Source: Rhodoferax sp. (GTDB lineage Bacteria > Pseudomonadota > Gammaproteobacteria > Burkholderiales > Burkholderiaceae_C). From it: a stretch of DNA of 7,308 bases. Positions 1-5,006 of this stretch are shown here, one piece after another. The translations under genes and the position numbers were made by a program. Each line of letters begins with the position of its first letter. Within the stretch, counting starts at the first letter, position 1. The notes beneath the pieces were generated by a model that saw only the letters and a program-made list of their open reading frames with translations, had not been told where the DNA came from and ran no database searches. The stretch spans positions 1 through 7,308 of the forward strand of contig JADGRK010000116.1 in the NCBI GenBank assembly GCA_017880985.1, in the 5' to 3' direction.

Positions 1-2
1 CA

Positions 3-404
3 GGCTCGATCAGCTTGTTGGCCAACAACGTCTCCAGCGGCATTGAGCCGGCTTTTGGCTTTGAGGCCACGCGCCGCGTGCGCGGGGCTGATGGGCAAGC
101 CGTAACTTTTGCGGTGCAGGACAATGCGTGGTGTCATTACAAGGCACTGCAGGGACCCAACGCCGCACGGCCAGCGCATTTTGTGCAGGCGGCTGATCTG
201 GATGCCGATGATCAGTTGAACATGATGGCAGCCGTACAGTCGTTCGTGGACAACGCGATCGCCAAGACCGTAACCTTGCCAGAAAGTACCAGCCTGCACG
301 AACTGGGCATCGTCCTGTTGCGCGCCTGGGAGCTCGGGCTCAAAGGATGCACGGTGTACCGCGCGGGCAGCATGGGCGGCGCGACGGTGGTGGCAGCCCG
401 GTGA
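3..404 (+). CDS. nrdJ: Adenosylcobalamin-dependent (class II) ribonucleotide reductase, C-terminal part
   Basis: Only the last 133 or so residues are present; the reading frame is open to the left edge. Class II reductases convert ribonucleotides to deoxyribonucleotides using adenosylcobalamin, with or without oxygen. Recognition rests on the barrel-end signature GSISLLANNVSSGIEP at the extreme left, then the Q-S-F-V-D-N-A-I-A-K-T-V-T-L-P stretch (a form of the D-x-A-I-x-K-T-x-N-L-P block of B12-dependent enzymes), and the terminal W-E-L-G-L-K-G-C-T-V-Y-R block. The gene ends at TGA 402-404, only about 13 residues after that block. No paired cysteines, which many class II enzymes use for re-reduction by thioredoxin, are visible in the tail. 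The gene is convergent with the Hsp20-Lon operon. The family call is confident; the exact subtype cannot be judged from this fragment. Confidence 0.88.
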   Translation, partial: GSISLLANNVSSGIEPAFGFEATRRVRGADGQAVTFAVQDNAWCHYKALQGPNAARPAHFVQAADLDADDQLNMMAAVQSFVDNAIAKTVTLPESTSLHELGIVLLRAWELGLKGCTVYRAGSMGGATVVAAR

Positions 405-419
405 TTCCAGCGCTGGTGT

Positions 420-440
420 AGCCAGCCGAAAAGGCCGGCT
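420..440. terminator. Hairpin between convergent genes, possible weak terminator
   Basis: The stem is AGCC-A-GCC, loop GAAAA, then GGC-C-GGCT: seven base pairs interrupted by one A/C mismatch. It lies in the 65-bp gap between the nrdJ stop (404) and the stop of the host attachment gene (470), where a bidirectional terminator would be expected. Neither strand has a convincing T-run after the stem, so intrinsic termination is only a possibility. Confidence 0.35.
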
Positions 441-469
441 CCATCATCGCTCCAGAGCTGGCTCACCGC

Positions 470-940
470 TCAACCGGGCAGACTCAAAGCTTCATTCACC
501 CGCTGCCTCAACTCCGCGCCTTGATAGTAGGTCAGGTCGACTGCAACGCTGCGCTGCAACATCTTTTCGGCGGCTGGACTCAGGAAGGGCTTGAGTTCGC
601 CCAGCATCCGGCTGGCGGCAATCAGTGCCAGCTTGTCGCAGCGCTGCGCGGCCACGCCCTTGTTTAGAAAATCGGCGAGCTGCCGGGCAAAGCTGTGGAG
701 ATCTTTGGCACTGGCTTCGGTTCTTGGCTCGAATTGCGTACCAGCGTGCGCGGTACGTCCATGCCCCTTCCCCGCGTCCCCGCTAATGTCTCCGTCGGTG
801 GCCTCGCCGGTGGCCTCGCCGCCGAGTCTGGTGTGGGGAAAGACAAAGTCGGCCACCTCGTTGAGCGGGGCGTTCGAGGCATCGCGCTCAAAGCAGCGCG
901 CACGGCTGGCATTGGCCACAAGAATCCAGGTTTTTGTCAT
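470..940 (-). CDS. Host attachment family protein (Host_attach, eRF1-like fold)
   Basis: This 156-residue protein starts with M-T-K-T-W-I-L-V-A-N-A-S-R-A-R, the N-terminal signature of the family called 'protein required for attachment to host cells' (Pfam Host_attach). It continues with the central G-K-G-H-G-R, the A-x-x-F-A-R-Q-L-A-D-F-L helix and the L-A-L-I-A-A-S-R-M-L-G-E-L strand-helix. From published family analysis, such proteins are distant relatives of the archaeo-eukaryotic release factor eRF1, so a ribosome or translation role is as plausible as the name. There is no signal peptide or membrane segment, so it is probably cytosolic. The ATG at 940 is chosen because AGTAGGA, overlapping the lon TAG stop, lies at good distance upstream; lon ends only 7 bp away. 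The frame runs further upstream, but only inside lon. A 12-bp tandem duplication gives G-E-A-T-G-E-A-T at residues 41-48. The molecular function is unknown. Confidence 0.85.
   Translation of the reverse strand: MTKTWILVANASRARCFERDASNAPLNEVADFVFPHTRLGGEATGEATDGDISGDAGKGHGRTAHAGTQFEPRTEASAKDLHSFARQLADFLNKGVAAQRCDKLALIAASRMLGELKPFLSPAAEKMLQRSVAVDLTYYQGAELRQRVNEALSLPG
797..820. repeat. Perfect 12-bp tandem duplication inside a gene
   Basis: GGTGGCCTCGCC occurs twice, head to tail, at 797-808 and 809-820. It is in frame with the minus-strand host attachment gene, where each copy encodes G-E-A-T. The repeat falls in a Gly/Asp-rich segment, probably a flexible loop, and may be a slippage product that varies in copy number. 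Confidence 0.9.
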
Positions 941-947
941 GATGTTC

Positions 948-3440
948 CTACTGTGGTTGAAAACTGCTGCTCGCATCCGCGTTGCAGATCGGCTCTGACT
1001 GCTGCGTTCGGGTAACGCCCTCGGGCCTGATTGCCACTCGCGCGGCCTGTTCGACGTCATCCAGAAATACGAATTCCAATTGCTGTCTGGCGGTCTCCGG
1101 CACCTCCTCCAGATCATTGCGATTGCGCGCCGGCAACATCACTGACTTGATGCCGGCGGCCACTGCGGCAAGGATCTTTTCCTTGATTCCTCCGACCGGT
1201 AACACCAGCCCGCGCAGACTGATTTCGCCGGTCATCGCCAGGTCGTTGCGCACCGGTTGGTCCATGAAAAGTGAGGACAGCGCAATAAACATGGCTACGC
1301 CGGCACTGGGACCGTCCTTGGGAATGGCGCCTGCCGGAACGTGAATATGCACGTCCGTCTTCTCGAAAGCCGCTGGGTCCAGCTTGAGCGCCTGCGCTCT
1401 GGATTTCACCAGCGTCAGTGCGGCCTGTGCCGACTCCTTCATCACGTCACCCAGCTGCCCGGTCAGGATCAGGCGACCGCTGCCAGGGGTCCGGCTGGCT
1501 TCGATGAACAGGATGTCGCCCCCCACCGGTGTCCATGCCAGTCCGGTGGCGACGCCCGGCATTCCGGCGCGCAAAGCCACTTCATTCTCGAATTTGGCGG
1601 GACCCAGGACTTCGGCCAGATCAGGCACATCCACGCGCACGGTTTGGGCCTGATCCTCGGCGATGCGCACCGCCACACGGCGGCACACAGCGCCAATTTG
1701 ACGCTCCAGATTGCGCACGCCGGCTTCGCGCGTGTAGTCGCGAATGATGGCAGCCAGCGCGCCGTCCGTGATTTCCAGTTGCTCGGGTTTGAGACCACTT
1801 TCATCGAGCTGGCGCGTCACCAGGTACTTGCGGGCGATCTGGAGCTTTTCCTCCCGCGTGTAGCCTGCCAGTTGCAGCACCTCCATGCGGTCGCGCAGCG
1901 GGCCGGGCACCGGGTCCAGCACATTGGCCGTGGCAATGAAAAGAACCTGGGACAGGTCGTACGGAACCGCCAGGTAGTTGTCCCGAAAGGTGCTGTTTTG
2001 TTCCGGATCGAGTACCTCCAGCAGCGCGGAAGAGGGATCACCATGAACGCCGGTGCCCACTTTGTCGATTTCGTCGAGCATCATTACGCAGCCTCGGGTG
2101 CCGGCTCTCTTCAGTGCCTGGATGATGTTGCCTGGCAGTGCGCCGATGTAGGTACGCCTGTGGCCGCGGATCTCGGCCTCGTCATGCACACCGCCGAGCG
2201 ATACGCGCACGAATTTACGGCCCAGCGCCCTGGCGATCGACTGCCCGAGCGAGGTTTTGCCGACCCCGGGCGGACCGACCAGGCAAAGGATGGGACCGTG
2301 GCCGCCGGCTTTCAGCTTGCGCACTGCCAGAAACTCCAGAATGCGTTTTTTCACCTTATCCAGCCCGAAGTGGTCGGCATCCAGGACGCTGCGGGCCTGC
2401 GCCACGTCGATGGCATCCGGTTCCGGCGTTTTCCAGGGCACTTCGACCAGCCAGTCGAGGTAAGTGCGCACCATCGAATACTCCGAAGAACCGTCGGACA
2501 TCCGAGCCAGCCGCTTGAGTTCCTTTTCCGCCTGTTTGGCCACCTCTTCGGGCATATTGGCGTCGGTGATCAGTTTGCGCAGCTCGTCGATTTCAGCGGC
2601 ATTGCCGCCGCCCTCTTCCCCGAGTTCTTTTTGAATCGCCTTCATCTGTTCGCGCAGCAGGAACTCACGCTCACGTTGCCCCACGCTGGCCTTGGTGCGC
2701 TGATCGATATCACGCGATATCTGCATCACTTCCAGACGGTGCGCCACCAGTTCCAGCAGCCGGTCCAGGCGGCGGCGCAGATCCACTTCTTCCAGCAGTT
2801 CCTGCTTCTCCTGCGGCTTGATGTCCAGGTAGCCGGCCACCAGGTCGGCCAGCGTGCCGGGAGCGTCGATGCTCTGTACCGCATTGACCATTTCCTGCGG
2901 CACCTGTGGCAATAGCTGCAAGACCTCAACGGCGCGTTCCTTGAGCCGCATGAAGCGCGCCTCGATTTCCTTGTCGCCAGCGCCTGACGGCTCCTCGACG
3001 CGCTCGATTCTTGCCACCAGGAATGGGAAGCCTTCGAGGTAGCCGAGCACGCGAAAGCGCTGCTGCCCCTGGCAAATGATGTGGTGGTTGCCGTCGGGGG
3101 TGGTAACGTAACGCAAGATGGCAGCGATGGTGCCCATGGCCGACAGGTCGTCTGGCCCTGGCGCGTCCTCCTCTGGATGGCTCTGCAGCAGGATGCCAAT
3201 CGGTCGCTCGCCCTTGATCGCGTATTGAGCCGCGGCAATCGAGCCTTTGCGACCAATTGCAATCGGGACCATCATGCCGGGAAACAGCACCATGTTGCGT
3301 ACTGGCACGATGACCATGGCGTCGTCCGGAACCGTAGCCGTAGCCGCAGCGTCGGGTGCGCTTGCAGGTACCGCCGTGCCGGACTTGTCGGCATCGGGGT
3401 TCAGGTCTTTGTTTTCCAGCAGGATAAGGGCTTGATTCAT
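948..3440 (-). CDS. lon: ATP-dependent protease Lon (endopeptidase La), operon-linked
   Basis: The gene encodes an 830-residue AAA+ serine protease that unfolds and degrades damaged or regulatory proteins in the cytosol. The LON substrate-binding domain starts near residue 43 (V-I-V-P-V-R-N-M-V-L-F-P-G), followed by a coiled-coil region around 210-315. The ATPase has Walker A G-P-P-G-V-G-K-T at 389-396, Walker B D456-E457, sensor-1 N506 and sensor-2 R576. The protease domain has the catalytic dyad S712 (D-G-P-S-A-G) and K755, spaced 43 residues apart as in E. coli Lon, so the enzyme looks active. It is longer than E. coli Lon (784 aa) through an Ala/Pro-rich N-terminal stretch (about 18-40) and a polar C-terminal tail (about 806-830). 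The ATG at 3440 has a GGAG 8 bases upstream (3449-3452) and overlaps the hsp20 TGA as ATGA. Linkage to hsp20 rather than clpX suggests a second Lon copy beside a housekeeping one; that is inference. Confidence 0.96.
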   Translation of the reverse strand: MNQALILLENKDLNPDADKSGTAVPASAPDAAATATVPDDAMVIVPVRNMVLFPGMMVPIAIGRKGSIAAAQYAIKGERPIGILLQSHPEEDAPGPDDLSAMGTIAAILRYVTTPDGNHHIICQGQQRFRVLGYLEGFPFLVARIERVEEPSGAGDKEIEARFMRLKERAVEVLQLLPQVPQEMVNAVQSIDAPGTLADLVAGYLDIKPQEKQELLEEVDLRRRLDRLLELVAHRLEVMQISRDIDQRTKASVGQREREFLLREQMKAIQKELGEEGGGNAAEIDELRKLITDANMPEEVAKQAEKELKRLARMSDGSSEYSMVRTYLDWLVEVPWKTPEPDAIDVAQARSVLDADHFGLDKVKKRILEFLAVRKLKAGGHGPILCLVGPPGVGKTSLGQSIARALGRKFVRVSLGGVHDEAEIRGHRRTYIGALPGNIIQALKRAGTRGCVMMLDEIDKVGTGVHGDPSSALLEVLDPEQNSTFRDNYLAVPYDLSQVLFIATANVLDPVPGPLRDRMEVLQLAGYTREEKLQIARKYLVTRQLDESGLKPEQLEITDGALAAIIRDYTREAGVRNLERQIGAVCRRVAVRIAEDQAQTVRVDVPDLAEVLGPAKFENEVALRAGMPGVATGLAWTPVGGDILFIEASRTPGSGRLILTGQLGDVMKESAQAALTLVKSRAQALKLDPAAFEKTDVHIHVPAGAIPKDGPSAGVAMFIALSSLFMDQPVRNDLAMTGEISLRGLVLPVGGIKEKILAAVAAGIKSVMLPARNRNDLEEVPETARQQLEFVFLDDVEQAARVAIRPEGVTRTQQSEPICNADASSSFQPQ

Positions 3441-3841
3441 TTGAGTCGCTCCAGATGCAGCCGCAGGCAACCGTGCTCCAGTTGCATGTCGGCCAGTCGA
3501 TAGCTGCCGTAGGGCAATGCTATGCGGCGCTCAAATCGACCGTAGGGTATTTCCAGTCGCAGAATTTCGCCAGCAACCAGCCCGGCGCCGAAGGAGCGCT
3601 CGCCACGCACGACGATGGCCGCCCCCTCCAACGCGACTTCGAGGCGATCCGGCGTGACGCCGGGCAGCGCAACCAGCAGGCTCAGTTCGCCCTCGCCCTG
3701 GACCATGTCCACGGGCGGCTCCCAGCAAGGCACCAAGCCGCTCTGGCCGACACGGAAGAACTGGCGCTGGAGCCGGTCTGCGCTCTGAAGCAACTCGACC
3801 GCCTCGGCCAGCATCCATGCCATTGGGTCTTGGCGTCGCAT
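3437..3841 (-). CDS. Hsp20/alpha-crystallin small heat-shock protein
   Basis: This 134-residue protein has an alpha-crystallin domain spanning roughly residues 41-134. It starts at E-P-P-V-D-M-V, has the core strand pair L-L-V-A-L-P-G-V and V-V-R-G-E-R, and carries the diagnostic G-R-F-E-R-R-I-A-L-P at 101-110. Small heat-shock proteins are ATP-independent holdases that keep unfolding proteins soluble for refolding or degradation. The N-terminal 40 residues form a likely amphipathic helix (A-E-A-V-E-L-L-Q-S-A-D-R-L-Q-R-Q-F-F). The chain stops right after the last beta strand (L-R-L-H-L-E-R-L-K), so the usual C-terminal I-x-I/V oligomerisation motif is absent. The ATG at 3841 is preferred because GGAGAAGGG lies about 10 bases upstream (3852-3860); an internal ATG at 3823 has no such site. 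It is first in the operon and overlaps lon by 4 bp, suggesting holdase and protease are made together. Confidence 0.92.
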   Translation of the reverse strand: MRRQDPMAWMLAEAVELLQSADRLQRQFFRVGQSGLVPCWEPPVDMVQGEGELSLLVALPGVTPDRLEVALEGAAIVVRGERSFGAGLVAGEILRLEIPYGRFERRIALPYGSYRLADMQLEHGCLRLHLERLK

Positions 3842-3976
3842 GAATCTTTTTCCCTTCTCCGTCCGGCAGATCTCAGGATGACGGGATTGACTTCGCGGTC
3901 ATCTCAACCGCATCAATGCCCCAAACCCTCCACATCGACGGTGCTTGAAAGGTACGCGCAACACCGCTGGGAAGAC

Positions 3977-3990
3977 TTGACAATTCGCAA
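3977..3990. promoter_or_regulatory. Imperfect copy of the TTGACAATTGTCAA palindrome
   Basis: TTGACAATTCGCAA matches the perfect palindrome at 4047-4060 at 12 of 14 positions and lies exactly 70 bp from it. The first nine bases are identical, so one half-site is intact. It could be a secondary operator within the hsp20 leader. Chance similarity cannot be excluded. Confidence 0.4.
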
Positions 3991-4004
3991 AAATCGAGAA
4001 GGTC

Positions 4005-4019
4005 TGCCAATTGATGGCA
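4005..4019. promoter_or_regulatory. Inverted repeat TGCC-N7-GGCA at predicted operon start point
   Basis: TGCCAATTGATGGCA has complementary 4-bp arms around a 7-bp centre that includes AATT. It overlaps the expected transcription start of the hsp20 operon (about 4018, minus strand). A factor bound here would block initiation. It is short, and its link to the other AATT-centred sites is weak. Confidence 0.3.
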
Positions 4020-4024
4020 AACCG

Positions 4025-4053
4025 AATATTTGTCTGGGTGGCGGGTTTGACAA
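4025..4053 (-). promoter_or_regulatory. Candidate sigma-70 promoter for hsp20-lon operon
   Basis: On the minus strand, TTGTCA (4053-4048, five of six consensus) is followed after exactly 17 bp by AATATT (4030-4025, four of six). The predicted start is near 4018, giving an hsp20 leader of about 177 nt. The -35 lies inside the perfect palindrome at 4047-4060, so a protein bound to the palindrome would be expected to exclude RNA polymerase. No sigma-32 pair (CTTGAAA with CCCCAT) was found on this strand. Confidence 0.45.
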
Positions 4054-4060
4054 TTGTCAA
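4047..4060. promoter_or_regulatory. Perfect 14-bp palindrome, candidate operator
   Basis: TTGACAATTGTCAA is identical to its own reverse complement over all 14 bases. It sits 65 bp upstream of the ATG of the RHH-like gene and overlaps the -35 of the candidate promoter for the divergent operon. Its symmetry fits a dimeric DNA-binding protein. The obvious local candidate is the adjacent RHH-like protein, but nothing in the sequence identifies the binder. Confidence 0.55.
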
Positions 4061-4124
4061 CGGTCGAAAATCACCGGCGCGCGATGATGAAATACTTTAT
4101 ACAAGGGCTTTTTGCGAGCATGTC

Positions 4125-4514
4125 ATGAAAGTGAAAGATTCTTCCAGTTTTCCCGGTGTTGAACGCGGCGTGCGCCTGGCTCGCAAGAGGTATTCATTCA
4201 GGTTGCCGCTCGAGCTTGCGTCCAGGCTGGAAGCGCTGAGTGAGATGAATCCCCAGAAAACACGCACCCAGCTGGTGGCTGATCTGCTGGGTTTGGGCTT
4301 GGCTGAGCTCGAACGCGTGTGGTCTCAGAGCGCCACCGGATTGGTCGGGTTTCATCCGGAGACAAAGCCGCCGATCTACCTGCTGACCGGACCGTTTGCA
4401 GAGTTTCACGGCCTCACCCGCAGGCATCACCTTGCCTTGGAACATGAACTGGCCAAAGATGATCCGGAACCCCCCTATCCAGTGGACGAATACGCACTGG
4501 GAGATGTTGAGTAG
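4125..4514 (+). CDS. Small protein with ribbon-helix-helix-like segment, possible regulator
   Basis: This is a 129-residue protein. Residues 22-63 read as a ribbon-helix-helix: strand R-Y-S-F-R-L-P-L-E, helix A-S-R-L-E-A-L-S-E-M, turn N-P-Q-K-T, helix R-T-Q-L-V-A-D-L-L-G-L-G-L-A-E-L. A C-terminal part follows with P-P-I-Y-L-L-T-G-P-F-A-E-F-H-G-L. From memory, the M-K-V-K start, R-L-P-L...L-E-A-L-S-E-M core and P-I-Y...G-P ending resemble a small proteobacterial family often labelled 'type 1 pili tip component', a poorly supported name. The frame opens upstream at 4011, but ATG 4125 is chosen because M-K-V-K-D matches that remembered start and a TTG start at 4011 would put the palindrome inside the gene. 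The ribosome binding site is weak (AAGGG at 4103-4107 is rather distant). It is divergent from hsp20-lon, so a DNA-binding role is plausible but unproven. Confidence 0.7.
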   Translation: MKVKDSSSFPGVERGVRLARKRYSFRLPLELASRLEALSEMNPQKTRTQLVADLLGLGLAELERVWSQSATGLVGFHPETKPPIYLLTGPFAEFHGLTRRHHLALEHELAKDDPEPPYPVDEYALGDVE

Positions 4515-4540
4515 TCCGCACTGCCAGTGGGAGAGGACGC

Positions 4541-4585
4541 GCGGCCGGTTCAGGGCGTCGGCGCGTCGGGCATCGAACCGGCCGC
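4541..4585. repeat. 11-bp perfect inverted repeat with 23-nt spacer
   Basis: GCGGCCGGTTC (4541-4551) is the exact reverse complement of GAACCGGCCGC (4575-4585). It starts 27 bp after the stop of the RHH-like gene. The stem is very stable, so the hairpin could stall or protect the end of that transcript. No T-run follows on either strand, which argues against a standard intrinsic terminator. Confidence 0.7.
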
Positions 4586-4696
4586 CGTCGGGGTCGGCGC
4601 CTCGCGCAGTTGCCGGCGCAGGATCTTGTTAGCCACGGCGGGCTGTCCAACTGCTGTGAACGCAACTTTGGGGGTGCGTCTGGTGGCACAAGCCAT
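4550..4696 (-). pseudogene. Short open frame, possible relic of an acyl-CoA ligase C-terminus
   Basis: A 48-residue minus-strand frame runs from ATG 4696 to TGA 4550 with GC-rich third positions. It contains F-T-A-V-G-Q-P and then N-K-I-L-R-R-Q-L-R-E-A, recalling the lysine-bearing tail (T-x-x-G-K-I-L-R-R-x-L-R) of AMP-forming acyl-CoA synthetases, with N in place of the G before K. An in-frame TAA lies three codons upstream of the ATG, so no larger gene is attached. No ribosome binding site is visible. It may be the decayed end of a lost gene or a chance frame. Confidence 0.25.
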
Positions 4697-4721
4697 CCAC
4701 GTTTAAAATCTTTCAATACCT

Positions 4722-5006
4722 ATGACGCCTGAAGACTTCCACATTGGCATGGCGTCCTGGTGCAGCAACAAACGCTGGCGCTGCACCGATGTGGGGTCGC
4801 GGGTGATCGTTGCTATCTCTCTTGAGCCTCATGAAGTTGTCAGTGTCGAAACCAACTCAAGCGCGCTGAGGACTCGTGCCGAGCCAAGGCAGGTGACTGA
4901 TGAAACAGATTGGCTGCCTGGGCCACCCTTTGCCGTTGCCGAGCAAGTGTTCGATGAGGACGTTCTGGAGGCTGTCGAGTATGAAAATTTCACCGGCTAC
5001 CGGTAA
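4722..5006 (+). CDS. Conserved hypothetical protein (RWRCTDVG / PGPPFAVAE motifs)
   Basis: This 94-residue soluble protein has no signal peptide or membrane segment. It has two close cysteines (C14 and C21) around N-K-R-W-R-C-T-D-V-G-S-R-V-I-V-A-I-S-L-E-P-H-E-V-V, and a C-terminal block W-L-P-G-P-P-F-A-V-A-E-Q-V-F-D-E-D. I recognise this as resembling an uncharacterised protein found in many beta- and gammaproteobacteria with the same two blocks, but I know no function for it. The ATG at 4722 gives the expected N-terminus; no Shine-Dalgarno is visible before it, and with a -10-like TAAAAT at 4704-4709 the transcript might be nearly leaderless. An alternative ATG at 4749 also lacks a site. Its 3' end overlaps the next gene. 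Confidence 0.75.
   Translation: MTPEDFHIGMASWCSNKRWRCTDVGSRVIVAISLEPHEVVSVETNSSALRTRAEPRQVTDETDWLPGPPFAVAEQVFDEDVLEAVEYENFTGYR

Larger units (their letters stand above)
3842..4124. other. Divergent intergenic control region
   Basis: This 283-bp gap separates hsp20 (leftward) from the RHH-like gene (rightward). Its central part, about 3970-4105, is visibly richer in A and T than the flanking genes. It contains a promoter candidate for the operon, three AATT-centred sites (centres near 3983, 4010 and 4053) and a leader of about 177 nt for hsp20. The leader has a possible 5-bp stem (3859-3863 with 3880-3884), one arm of which touches the hsp20 Shine-Dalgarno. A CTTGAAA at about 3944-3950 on the plus strand lacks a matching heat-shock -10 element. 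Confidence 0.7.
4515..4721. other. Intergenic region, GC-rich with large inverted repeat
   Basis: This 207-bp gap lies between two plus-strand genes. It holds a long GC-rich inverted repeat and a short minus-strand open frame that may be a relic. It ends in an AT-rich stretch (about 4701-4719) with TAAAAT at 4704-4709, a -10-like hexamer without a good -35. Confidence 0.6.

Noticed and set aside
1341..2915. Long plus-strand open frame (524 codons) antisense to lon
   Set aside because: It lies entirely opposite lon, is His/Gln-rich in the way antisense frames of GC-rich genes are, and has no domain or ribosome binding site I can support.
3320..3380. Ala-rich repeats (CGTAGC units) in the lon N-terminus as a tandem repeat array
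   Set aside because: There are only two short near-identical units in an Ala-rich linker; this is ordinary low complexity.
3905..3930. Minus-strand GGGG...TGC sequence as a sigma-54 promoter
   Set aside because: The spacing between the GG and GC elements does not fit the required -24/-12 arrangement.
3944..3950. CTTGAAA as a sigma-32 heat-shock -35 element
   Set aside because: It is on the plus strand, facing away from hsp20, and no CCCCAT-like -10 follows at 11-16 bp.
4011..4124. Upstream N-terminal extension of the RHH-like gene from TTG 4011
   Set aside because: It would place the palindrome and promoter region inside the coding sequence, and the extension has no protein-like conservation that I recognise; ATG 4125 gives a better start.
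4414..4716. Minus-strand 100-codon frame over the end of the RHH-like gene and the following spacer
   Set aside because: Its product is Arg/Pro-rich low-complexity of the shadow type and conflicts with the well-supported plus-strand gene end; the other minus-strand frame (4550-4696) looks more protein-like.
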